Source: Datisca glomerata
Taxonomy: Eukaryota; Streptophyta; Magnoliopsida; Cucurbitales; Datiscaceae
Assembly (NCBI GenBank): GCA_003255025.1
Contig: QANY01008571.1
Coordinates: 248,001-312,000, forward strand
Direction of reading: 5' to 3'
DNA: 64,000 nt
A program made the position numbers and the translations under genes. This document shows positions 23,127 to 34,327 of the stretch, in pieces (the first letter of the stretch is position 1; every line of letters starts with the position of its first letter). Under the pieces are notes generated by a model. It was not told the DNA's origin. It was given only the letters and a program-made list of their open reading frames with translations, and ran no database searches.

Positions 23127-23478
23127 AAATAGATACTTAGTTTCAAGAGAAAATTTCACTAACATCCCTGTGGTTTCAATAAACGACACTCATATTCCCT
23201 CTAATTTTAAAAATATAACTCACACTTCTAGATTTTTAAGCTAGGACCAGTTTTTTGTTAGCCTATAAAATGAAATTCCATTAGAACAAATAATAGAAGC
23301 GTGAATGGGAGAATACGGTACTATAAGGAGGATGAGTATATAACGCAGCTTGAGTAGTAAAGTCTTGTACTATGAATGCATTGAAGGAATTAACACAGCG
23401 AAAAAATATTGGATTTTGAAAAATTTGGTAAACAACTTATTTTTATGGATTAGGAAACATATAAGTATATTTTATATT
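23127..23478. other. Gene-free stretch
   Basis: No coding or repeat feature recognised between the small TIR element and the long direct repeat. Confidence 0.45.
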
Positions 23479-24567
23479 ACTCGACTACAAAATTAATAAA
23501 CTCTATCGATTAAACTCATAATCAAATTTATTAATTATTAATTACGACTAACTCCACTATAAAATCGTAATTGAACTTTAAGTATATTTTATATTACTCG
23601 ACTAACTATGATTGATATATTATTCATTATGTAATGCCCTTCCATAATATAGTACCGTATATAATTAGGTTAATTACTACCGGCCTAATATTTATACACA
23701 TCTTGGTATCCTTAGGTTTTAAATCCATTGGACTGGTCAACTATGATAATTTTCATTCTTGATGTCTCAAGTAAAATTATTAAATCTCTTGTACTTCATC
23801 TGAGATATTAAACGCTTAGTTTACTGTGATCAAATAAATGAATTACCTAAAAATACTATGTCACTTAATTAAAAGTGTCTATAAATTCTACTATTGAGAA
23901 TCTATGAACACACTATCTAATAACTCAGTCATCCAACCTACAGAATATGTTGACTCATTGAGTCTCATTCTTAGTAAATAAAAAACAATTATGCTATTAA
24001 ATATGAGTTCATAACTCTTTTAAGATTGAGAGTACTCATAGACTAATAACAATCAGTAATGACTTTTATTTGATAAAAATTTACTGAAAATCATACTCAT
24101 TAGTCTTTTCAATACATTCTAAATGCACTAGTACATTAATTAGGTACTCATAAAATAATAGTAATGGGTAATGACTTTAATTTGATAGCAATTTACTGAA
24201 AATCAGACTCATTAGTCATATCAATGCATTCTAAATGCACTAGTACATTAACTAGGTACCTCACCCAGTGATTAAGGTAAGTCACAATACATAATAGAGT
24301 TAATATACTACAATATTTTTTTATATAGTGCTCAGCTCCACTAGACTGTTAAATTAAGTATTTATAAGTCATAAAAGAACTCTTGGTTAAATATATTGTT
24401 CTCATGAGCTTCTTCACAGGATTCATAAACCAAGTACTACTATACTTATGGATATTTTACAAGAATGTATTGCACATAATATAAGAATAAACTATTTATT
24501 ATTAATCAGAATTAAATGTTTCAATAAATATAATAGAATTTTAATGTTTTAGGGTACAATCTTAATA
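23479..24567 (-). repeat. 3' LTR of the nested-host copia element
   Basis: Homologous along its length to 34328-35290, starting near aattaataaactctatcg and ending at gggtacaatcttaata. On the minus strand a purine-rich tract (gtgagagatt) precedes the LTR start. An internal partial duplication (aagtatattttatattactc at about 23463 and 23578) is absent from the other copy. Confidence 0.75.
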
Positions 24568-24569
24568 AT

Positions 24570-27500
24570 CTCTCACTTACCCTAAAGTATGTCTACAACC
24601 AGCTTAACCCTCATGTTCTCTACATGTGACCTAAAGACATTTATGGCTAATGTCTTTGAAAACGGGTCTAATAGGTTCTACCACTGAAGTAATCTAATTG
24701 AAAATTTGAATCCATATACTCAACTGGTATGAGATTCTCACAATGATAAACAAACATATAGTTTCTTGTTCTCCTAAGATACTTAGGTATATGCTTCATA
24801 ATATCCAGTGAAATCCTCTAGGATTTAATTGATATTTGCTGACTAAGTCTACTGCGAAATATACATTCGGTGTATAATATAACATGCTTAAGACTTTCCA
24901 CTACCGAAAGCAAGGGAGTTGTCTTCATGTTATTTATTTCATTCTATGTATAAGACACTAACATAATACATAGGTTTCAATCCTAAAAGAGTAACAAGCC
25001 CTTTATTGAAATCCTACATAGCACGCATATACAACATATTATTATCTACGCAGTCCAAGATAAGCACATCATTCTATATTTAAGTCTTAAAGAGCTTAAT
25101 TCTTAGAATGAAGACCACTTTTCTAAAGTTTTTGATATCATAAATCCAGACAAACATGGTTTTATCGATGACATTTAATTCTACATCGTTCCTGATGATA
25201 AAATGTCATCTACATAAAATACCAAAAAAATCATTATGTTTCCTTTCTTTCGTTTGTACTGAAGCTCATTTTGACCTTGATCAAAATAAAAAGGTTGATT
25301 ACATTATCAACATAATGCTCTAAGTCCTTAATGCATGCTTAAGTCCACAATTGGACTATGCAACATGTATATTATAATTCTTGATATTTAGTAACAAATC
25401 CAAAAATTAAGACATAAAGATATTCATCTTCAGATCACCATACAAGATGGCATTCTTGACATTCATTTGCCAAAACTCGTAAATGAGATGAGCTGCAATA
25501 GATACAATATTTTTATATGTTGAAGGTCTAGACCTTGCGTCTTTGTCTCGCTTTTGCTTGTAGATCTTTAACATTCAATACTCTTGGGCTTCTACAAGCT
25601 TCCATACTCCATTAAAAGTAATGGAATCACTTTCAGATTTCATTGCTTGAAGCCAATGATTTACTTTACATCATTTACAATCTCTATGCAGTTTTTGGGA
25701 TCTGAGTCATGTTCCTCTAAGATGGACTCGAAAGTCTCTCACTTGGTTTGATCCTCTTTCACTACAATGTAGTGATTTGGATCTAGTTTATGTTCCACCA
25801 AGATTACCATATCAAAATCTCCTAGAAACTTATACTTCTCATATGAATGAAAAATGCTCACAATACAATAAGGTTCAGTACTACTAGGAAGTACTTCATT
25901 CTTATTCTCTTTACAATATGGATTCTCACTAGCATCTGGACTCCTCTATTACCAACTAGATTGCATGACACATGCATTATCAGAAAATTCTTCTAAGTTT
26001 GTGTTGTGTCAAGATATTCCTTTTGAAAATAGTATTCTTACAAGAAAATAATGTTTATACTTACAAACATTTCCCATTCTTGGAACTATATAAAACAAAT
26101 AACCCACGTTTCTTTTTGCATAGCCTATAATTAGATATCATTTTGATCTACCATCTACCTTGGCAGCATTCTCTTTTAGCACGAGTTCTCGACATCCACA
26201 TATATGAAGATTACGTAATCTAGGTTTACAAATATTCCATAATTCATGTGTTGTTTCAGATACTGTCATAGATGATGTTGATTCAAAGTACATCGTTTAT
26301 AAGACTAATCTTTAAAAAATAGGCCAGTTAAATAACTAAACATAGATCTCATCATGTTAAAAGAAAAAATCTCTCCTTACTATTACACTATTCTCTGGGT
26401 GCCCCAAAGGTAATCAACTGGGATACAATCTTGATATTCACCTTGTTGTAAGTGAATGTCATTAGAAGGTATTTACTTCTTCGATAAAATCGAATAGACG
26501 TAGTTTGTTTCTCTAATTATTTCTCGACTTTCGTTCTAAACTATTTGATCTCTCAAAAGTTTCGGAATCGAGAAACATAAGACATATATCTAGAGTACCC
26601 GTCAATAAAATTGACATTATACTCATAGCCACCCCTCACCTAGGCTTGCACTTGTGCACTTAAGTAATATACTCCAACACTAACGTCACAGGCCTCTACG
26701 CCCTTCTATCTAAAAAAAAGTCTCTTAATCATATACTTATCAATAATGAATTCGCTTACCTGTAAGAGTTAAAAAAATCTAAAGCCATGAAGCCTATCTT
26801 TTACAGTCCTCGAGTCAAACTTAGAATATATGACCTAGACGTATATTATAGACGTATAGTTGGCTTGAGAATCTTTTCTCTTCTATATGTACTATGTGTA
26901 CCATTATTTTACTCCATATCATACAACAAGAATATAGAAATAAATGTATTATCCAAAATAGTGCATATGCCTCTATTCAAAGAACAACACCCAATCCCTC
27001 TTATTTAGTTTTCTAGTTTCCTAGAACATTCACAAAGAATTGTGAAACAAAGTTTACAGACCAATACGTAGTAGAATCAATCACTGATAATTTCTTAATG
27101 AGATGCATGTTTCAGTTCTTAATGTTAAAAAAAAATTTTAGCAAGTTTTCCTCTATCCAATCTTCCCATAATATAAGCACTTTTAATTAGATCTTGCTCT
27201 CTCTTTCTTACTCCAAGTCAACTCTATTAGGAGATCTTCTTCTTCATCTTATCTGGGCTGAGCTTAAACCCAAAAGAAGAAATGGACTGGATCACGTTTA
27301 ACACAAACAGAGTCTTAAGATTATCTTATTATTCGGAGTTCCTAGTTCAGTTTAGCGTAATCACAAACTAATGTAAGGAATCCACTTAGGTATCCAAGAC
27401 TATATCAATCTGGGTTTTCCTATCAATTTTATCTTTAGGAATCTCTTTCTAGTAAAATAAAAAGAACCATAAGGATGTGGTCATCAACCAAAGTTTCTTT

Positions 27501-28447
27501 TTCCATCTAAGTATTTAATATTACCCTTCAGACATCTTACTGGAGATTAATAATTATTTCAGCTTCCATGAATAATGAATTTACTATAGTTGTAACAATT
27601 TGTCATATAATGACACTATGTAAACATGGAGCTAAAATTCAACATATCTACATAATCAATGTTAATTTTATACTCCTGAGTGAGACTCTAAGAAAGATCT
27701 ATAATAGTGTTAATTAGGAATGTACTTGCTTATTTTTATGATCAGATTAAAGTCCTAGTTAATATCCATTAATGTCGGAAAAAATTTCAATATAGATGCT
27801 AATGGGCTCATGAAAGACATTTCAATTACTGAAAAGAAATAAAATTCTCAATCATTACAAACACATTCTAATTAAAGCATACATCATAACATGAATATAA
27901 AAACTAAAAAATAGCATGCAATGTACACAACGATATCCTAATTCTCATAAACATATGCACGCTTAGAAAGAAAGCACATTTAAAATTTAGGTAGGATAGT
28001 CCAATCCAATTAATTACCAACATGATTTTAATACATAGTAATCCTACTAATCTAGTATTAATATCTAGTAATTAACTAACATTTAGCTTTGGTCTCTCGA
28101 AATAAGTAATAAGAACCGCTTAGGCAGGATACTACAAAAATGAGTCAAGTGTATAACATTATTTCACTCTCAAACTTAACACAAGTGGACAACTCCTGCT
28201 TAGACAGATTGTTTCCAGTTATTCACTTATCAAGGTGATCATAACAAAGATCATACTTGTAATATCTGGTACTTCAGATATCCTCCTTAAAGGAGCTTCC
28301 AAGATTGGAGATGAGGTACCCTAGCACCTTACTATGATCCAATAATGAAAACTATGAGTTTCGATTAAGAATCTCACTCTCACTTAATTTTCTAAATTAT
28401 GCGAGTTTTTATTACCATGGGTTACAAAGTGACATTAGGTAATTAGC
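24570..28447 (-). pseudogene. Copia gag-pol remnant
   Basis: Heavily decayed. On the minus strand the RT catalytic box is legible as FYVDDIL at about 25195-25217. The upstream RT motif appears as FWQMNVKNAILYGDL near 25440-25490. The region 28080-28440 reads like a non-coding leader, with a cctgcctaagcggtt-type word. Stops and shifts are frequent throughout, and integrase and gag limits cannot be drawn. Confidence 0.6.
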
Positions 28448-29508
28448 TGATGAGTGTGTTCACAATCATATTTTAGATAATCTTAACTTTAATTTTATTG
28501 GTTATTTAAGTTTTAATGTTTGATTTATGTTTATTTTTTATTTTATCTTGTAGGTTAGATATTCAAATGCATTTGGGTTGATTTTGAAGGATTTGGAAGG
28601 AAAAAATGCGGACAAAACAAGAAAAAGACAGATCTGGGTAGAATGGCTAGCGTATAAATATAATATTTTAGGATTCATGGAAGGACTCTTTGGACGTCAG
28701 AGGTAGAGGAGAAAGCATTTGGGAGAGAAACAAATACGGATCCAAATCGGGAGACGGATCTCAACATCAATTCACCCTCAAATCTAGTTTTTTCTTCTCT
28801 TTTTCTCTATGTTCATGAATATTGTTAGGATGTTTTCTTATTATAGTATGTTCTAAATTTCTTTTATAGGGTTATGACGTAGCCAAACCATTATTATTCA
28901 TAAATTTTGATTCAATTGATATTTATTCAGTATTATTGAGTGTTATAATATGTTCTTAATGCTTGTGATCGTCTGACCAACTATTGTATGATTTTGGATT
29001 TAATTCTAGAATGAGAAGTGATGATTAAATTTTCTCTTTGTTTATAACACCATTAGAATTTCATAATTTAGAGATAAATTTTAACTTATTAAGTACAAGA
29101 AATTATAATCACCACACTAGACAGTGGTGTGAAATTAGTATTTTTGATTCATTGTTATCGATACTTGAGAAAGATTGACAACACATTAGAGAAATTCACT
29201 GTCAATAATATGACAAACATTGGTTGATTGAGATTTAGAATTTAGAGCATGTTCGCTTTGGTGAAATAAAAAATTTTAGAGCTTTAAACTATTAAAATTT
29301 GAATTATTTCTCCTCATCAAGTATTAATCTTTTGTGTTCAATTTTACATTTAAAAATCCTAACTTTTTATCATTGTCAATTAGAATTAAGGTATAGTTAA
29401 TTTCAATATTTTGATATCAATCAATCTTGTAGACGATACTCTATTTTCATAGAAATTTTATTACTTGACGACGAGAGTGTACACTTGCACTTTAGAATAA
29501 TCGTAACA
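28448..29508 (+). repeat. Gypsy 5' LTR
   Basis: Starts TGATGAGTGTGTTC and ends TCGTAACA. The following ttttggcacagttgctgatg (29511-29530) resembles the TGGCGCCGTTGCCGGGG-type leader of Athila/Tat elements, which supports the right boundary. The left boundary is an estimate. Confidence 0.5.
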
Positions 29509-29739
29509 AGTTTTGGCACAGTTGCTGATGATTGATTTTGTTTATTAATATTGGAGTTACATATCCTTAATTTTACTTCGAGTTTTAATTTTTTAATCTA
29601 CGATTGTTTACTATTTTGAATTTTCAGGCATTTTCTAAGGTGTATGAGAAAATTTGACTCATTTAAATTTAGAAATTGAGTGAACTTGTCGTCATAATAG
29701 AAAAGTGAGGAGAGAAGCTTCTAAACAACCTAAAAAACC

Positions 29740-30105
29740 ATGGAAGACGCTAGAGAAGATCTTGAAATTGTGAACAACCAAAATAACCCGGTAATTTGGG
29801 ATTATGTTATTCTAGTGGTCAACGAGGCCGCGTCTACCATTCAACGTCTTGTTATTAATGTAAATAATTTTGAGATTAAGCTGGCTATGATTCACATGGT
29901 ACAAGTAAATAAGTTCAGTAGCATGTCTAATGATGATCCAAATGTTCACATAGCCACTTCCCTCGAAATTTATGAGATATTCAACCACAACAATGTTTCA
30001 ACTGATGCAATTAGGCTGAGATTATTCCCATTTTCACTTCGAGATAAGGCTAAGAGTTAGTTGAACTCTTTACCCATTGGATCAATCACCACATGGAACG
30101 GAATT
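29740..30105 (+). pseudogene. Gypsy gag N-terminal fragment
   Basis: The frame from 29740 contains FEIKLAMIHMVQ, DDPNVHIATSLEIYEIF and AIRLRLFPFSLRDKAKS, a diagnostic run of plant gypsy (retrotrans_gag) proteins. A TAG at 30058-30060 stands where the family has tryptophan, after which LNSLP continues. Coding sequence stops abruptly near 30105, where an LTR-like repeat begins. Confidence 0.85.
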
Positions 30106-30285
30106 TCATGTTTGGTTTGGTGAAATCGAAAACGCTAGAGATTTTAACTATTTAAAATTAAATTATTTATCCTTATCGAGTATTAATCTTTTTAGTTTAA
30201 TTTTTCATTAAAAAATCCCAACTTTTCATCATTCTCAATTAGGATTAAGATATAATTAATTTTCTCATTACTGATATTCATGATA
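30096..30285 (+). repeat. Partial second copy of the gypsy LTR
   Basis: Matches about 29232-29425 of the 5' LTR (shared words ttggtgaaat, cgagtattaatctttt/aagtattaatctttt, aaatcc.aactttt). It begins directly after gag and stops where pararetrovirus sequence begins. Confidence 0.7.
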
Positions 30286-30513
30286 GCCCCTGTAGTCTTC
30301 CCAGACCTGCCTTCACCAGATCAGCCAGGTCAAAGTCAAGGTCAACCTTTGACTTCACCAGATCAGCCATCTCCTAGTCAAAATCAAAGTCAGACTTTGA
30401 CCTCCCCAGATCAGCCTTGTCAGATCTCACCAGATCAGACAAAGGAGAATAATCCGTACCTATTCCTTCTAAACCAGGTCACCTTCCAGAAATGGTATAC
30501 AAAGATTCATTAG
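30280..30513 (+). pseudogene. Pararetroviral Pro/Gln-rich linker with SPDQP repeats
   Basis: The frame is dominated by copies of SPDQP (about 30310-30440), arising from a repeated ccagatcagcc word at DNA level. It overlaps the protease frame by 22 bp in another phase, so one frameshift separates them. Function unknown; similar low-complexity linkers lie between coat protein and protease in some relatives. Its N-terminal context is lost. Confidence 0.55.
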
Positions 30514-30956
30514 TAATCAAACCTGATTTTCTCATTACTGACGCCATTGTCTTAGTAGATAGTGGTGCATATATGAACTGTATTCATGAAGGATTAATCC
30601 CTCTAAAATATTTTCATACAACCACTCAATCCCTCACAAGCGCCAGTGGGAATTCAATGAGAATTCAATACAAAATACCAGAAGCACTTGTCTGCAAACA
30701 GGGAGTTTGTATACCTGCCTCATTTGTGCTCATTAAGAATATGACACAAAGTATTATCTTAGGCAATCATTTCCTTAATTCAATTATGCCTATTAGCAGA
30801 ATTGATACCTCTGATATCCATACAGTTGTTGATACTGTTGACATTACCTTTGAATTCATTACCAAACCGTATACGAAGGAAGTAGATATCATCAGACATC
30901 TGATTGATAATAAGACAAATCAGATTAATTTATTACAAAAAAAATACACTTTTTGA
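30492..30956 (+). pseudogene. Pararetroviral aspartic protease
   Basis: The frame carries LVDSGAYMNCI (about 30549-30581), the retropepsin active-site triad D-S-G, and later SIILGNHFLNSI, the conserved ILG second motif. This fits the caulimovirid protease just before RT. The frame is left by a one-base shift at a T-run near 30946-30954, after which the RT frame takes over. It would have cleaved the viral polyprotein. Confidence 0.8.
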
Positions 30957-32424
30957 CTATTGACCAACGTATTAAAAAACCCACAATACAAAAGAAAATT
31001 CACACTATTCTTCATGAATTCCAATCTGAAACTTGTAGTGATATCCCTAATGCCTTTTGGGATAGAAAGAAACACATTATATCCTTGCCATATCAGCCTG
31101 ACTTTAATGAGAAGAATATTCCTACCAAATCGAGACCTAGCCAAATGAAAAAGGAATATTTAGAACTATGCAAAACTGACATTGAATCTCTGTTAACAAA
31201 GAAATTAGTTAGACCCAGTAAATCTCCTTGGAGTTGTACTGGTTTCTATGTAAACAAAAATGCTGAGATAGAAAGAGGATCACCTTGATTAGTGATAAAT
31301 TATAAACCATTAAACGATGTATTACAATGGATTAGATATCCAATCCCAAATAAAAAAGATCTACTTGATAGACTTTATGATTCTGTAATCTTTTCAAAAT
31401 TTGATCTAAAATCAGGATTTTGGCAAATCCAAATAGCTGAAGCAGACATGTATAAAACTGCCTTTACATTACCTTTTGGCCATTTTGAATGGAATGTTTT
31501 ACCATTTGGTGTTAAAAATGGTCCATCTGAATTCCATCATATCATGAATGATATTTTTAATACTTACACTGCATTTATTATCTGTTACATTGATGATGTC
31601 TTAATCTTCTCATCATCCATAGACCGGCATTTTAAACAACTTAATATTTTTAAGAATTTGATTATCCGAAATGGTTTAGTATTATCTGCTACTAAAATGA
31701 AATTATTTCAAACAACAGTTAGATTCTTAGGCCATAACATTTTTAATGGCACTATTATTCCTATTAACCGTAGTATAGATTTTGCATCTAAATTTTCAGA
31801 TGAAATAAAAGATAAAACACAATTACAACGATTTCTAGGAAGTTTGAATTATATTCGTGACTTTTATCCCCAACTAGCTCAGGATACTGCTATATTAAAT
31901 CAGAGACTTCAAAAGAAACCTATACCTTGGACATCAGATCTTACATTAGCAGTTAAGAATATTAAAGCTAAAATTCAACAATTACACTGTTTAGCTTTAC
32001 CACACCCGACATGGAATAAAATTGTAGAAACTGATGTCTCTAACCTAGGTTATGGAGGTATTCTGAAACAGTTAAATCCTCAAACTCATAAAGAAGAATT
32101 ATTAAGATTCACCTCTGGTACCTGGAAAGGACCAGCAAAGAATTATCCAACAATTAAACAAGAATGTTTAGCAATTGTGAAATGTGTATTAAAATTTTAA
32201 GATGATCTATTAAATCAACATTTTCTTATCCATGTTGACTGCTCTGCTGCAAAACAGATTTTAAAAAAAGATGTTCAAAATCTTGCATCAAAACAAATAT
32301 TTGCATCATGGCAGAGTATTTTATATGTATTTGATTTTAATATTGAATATATTAAAGGTGAACAAAATTCTCTTCCTGATTTTCTAACCCGTGAATATTT
32401 ACAGGGAAAATTCAATCATGAGTA
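30953..32424 (+). pseudogene. Pararetroviral reverse transcriptase and RNase H
   Basis: One reading frame of 490 codons, broken only by two stops, TGA at 31286-31288 and TAA at 32198-32200. RT motifs in order: VINYKPLND, FSKFDLKSGFWQI, LPFGVKNGPSEF and the catalytic YIDD at about 31585-31596. The RNase H catalytic positions are all visible: ETDVSNLGYGG (Asp), KNYPTIKQE (Glu), HVDCSAAK (Asp) and SLPDFLTRE (Asp). The stop at 32422-32424 overlaps the start of the next frame (ATGAGTAA), a compact viral arrangement. In the virus this enzyme copies pregenomic RNA to DNA. No integrase follows. Confidence 0.85.
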
Positions 32425-33782
32425 ACCGAGGAAGAGGCCGCAGCTCTCGTGGGCGCGGACGTGGCAGAACCAATCTGCAATATCCGAATGATGGGATTTT
32501 CTGACCTTCAGAATTCCCCAGTGTTCAAGAGGCTACTCGCAAGAGTACAAAAGAAGTCCTATTGACACCAGAACAGTACATTATTAACCGAATTTCTGAG
32601 GAAATAATCCTCGATGAAAAATGGATGGAAGATCCATGGGAGATAAAAACCCGTTATCTCTCCACACAACAGTATCCAACCAGATTTTAACACTATAGAT
32701 ACAATTATGAAGCTATAGTAGTTCAATCTAGGAGCATGAAAATCAGACATACATTCCATGACTCGAACCAAAATATCAGCCCAATTAATTTTAGTAAGGC
32801 TGTCATCAGAAACTTCATCTCCATTAATCAATGGGGTCTACATCCCCATACTACCAGAACTATGGAAATACACCAGAAAACTATTAAATACAGTTATTGG
32901 GATTACATAAAATCCTTTACCAATACATTCTATTATCAAAATCCGATAAGAAACCACACATGGTTTATCCGTATATGTCCTGAGGTATTAGACGCAGGCT
33001 TACCAAATTGGTTCCTCCTTTGGTGGGATAAATTTGGCCTTACGTTTGATACTTTACCAGAAATATTACAAACTGAGTTTAAAGAATGGCATTCACAATA
33101 TGCCCTAATCCATAAAAATAGTACTGTATCCAAAGCTTTGGTACATTTTATCATCTGATTCAATATCTTATGGATTTGAAAATGGGATCTGAAATGTGAA
33201 TACCAGAATGGAATACCCGTATTAAAACGTATCTTTTTTACCAAATGGTGGGACAAAGGCATGAATCCCCACCTAACTGAATTAATCAAACTGATCAAGA
33301 CTCATGCACAAGCATGCTATGAATCAATCCCAAAACTTGTACCAGTACCAACGAGCAATCCATTCTTAAATGCTCAAAATATGATTAAACAGTAATTTCC
33401 CCAAATTAGTGAAAAAGAATTAGCTGTCAGAACCATGGCTTTTGTCAAAAACCAGTTCCTCCATGTTTTTGGATCTGACACAACCTCCATGGCCACATCC
33501 AGTACCAATCCGAGTCCACAGAGGCAATTATCCGTATCACCTCCTACTGAGCCAACCACTGATCGCAGTCTGGACATCATTCAGCATAATGCCTTTAGCA
33601 TCCTTGCTGGCGAGAGTCAAGACCCCAATGATGACTTACCAGATCTGACACCACCAGATTTGACACCAGCGGTGGACCCACCAGAGCCAACCATTGCTGA
33701 CTTTTGGGACTCCTTAGCGTCCATTATCTCAGACCAGCTCGAGAAAGACAAAGACCAAAAAGGAAAAGACAAACTCAATTAA
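32418..33782 (+). pseudogene. Downstream pararetroviral frame with RG-rich N-terminus, function unknown
   Basis: One phase is coherent for 454 codons from the ATG at 32418 to the stop at 33780-33782. It is interrupted by five stops (32502, 32688, 33156, 33177, 33393) but by no frameshift. It opens with an arginine-glycine repeat (RGRGRSSRGRGRGR), suggestive of nucleic-acid binding. The middle has aromatic-rich text such as WFLLWWDKFGL, echoed by FFTKWWDKGMNPHL further on. The end is Pro/Asp-rich (DLPDLTPPDLTP) with a lysine-rich tail. Its start overlaps the end of RT/RNase H. I do not recognise the function; a capsid-related or virion-associated role is only a guess. Confidence 0.65.
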
Positions 33783-33899
33783 TAGCACCCGACCAGCTGT
33801 CAAGCACGAAACAGAAGCAGCCAAAGGTTTCCACAGTAACCTTGCCACAACCGAACATGTGGACGATGTTTATCACACCACATTCTACCTAATCATCTA

Positions 33900-34290
33900 A
33901 GCATAGAATAATGTTGTATCGTTACTTTAAGTTTGAGTTAAGTTACTTTTCTAACTAATGTTGTACTCTAGTTAAACTCTAGTTAAGTTACTTTTATGTA
34001 TTATAAAGAGCAGGCCTCTCACCCAGAAGAACAAAGCTTTTCTTTTATGTTTAATAGAATGCTCATGAGTTGAGCCCTTCAGTTTGCCTTAACATTTTCT
34101 TTCTAACTCCTCTCTTATTTCTTATCTCCATTACTGTCCTGCTCACATCTGCACATATATAACGCTGTTGCAATCAGGAGCTCCAGTGCTCCCTCACCGT
34201 AAGTTTCTTTTACTCCCCATATTATCTGTTCATGAAACCATGTATGTATTAATGTAAACCGTGTATAACCATGACTATAAACTCTACTAA
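33900..34290 (+). promoter_or_regulatory. Pararetroviral non-coding region with TATA box
   Basis: TATAAAG at 34002-34008 is followed about 25 bp later by a CT/A-rich start region and then by taataga at about 34052, a weak polyadenylation-like word. Upstream, agttaagttactttt is repeated (about 33946 and 33980). This resembles the promoter region preceding the leader of caulimovirids. Activity is unknown. Confidence 0.45.
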
Positions 34291-34327
34291 TCGGGTTTAG
34301 GGTTTAGGGTAAGGATAAAAATACATT

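Larger units (their letters stand above)
28448..30285 (+). mobile_element. Ty3/gypsy fragment (LTR, PBS, partial gag, partial LTR)
   Basis: A plus-strand gypsy remnant consisting of an apparent 5' LTR (28448-29508), a primer-binding-like region, the start of gag, and then a ~175 bp segment that repeats part of the LTR. Protease, RT and integrase are absent, so it is an internal-deletion product. The gag type and leader resemble the Athila/Tat branch of plant gypsy elements. Confidence 0.65.
30260..34290 (+). mobile_element. Endogenous pararetrovirus (caulimovirid-like) fragment
   Basis: Order: proline-rich linker, aspartic protease, reverse transcriptase, RNase H, then a separate frame. There is no integrase and no LTR of its own, which argues against a retrotransposon and for the Caulimoviridae. 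Movement and coat protein regions are missing upstream. A TATA-bearing non-coding region follows the last frame, as expected of a circular viral genome opened on integration. There are seven in-frame stops and two frameshifts across the unit, so it is a dead relic. The genus is not determined. Confidence 0.75.

Noticed and set aside
34292..34311. Plant telomere-like ggtttagggtttaggg
   Set aside because: Only two to three TTTAGGG units; such short matches occur by chance or as promoter telo-boxes and do not show an interstitial telomere.
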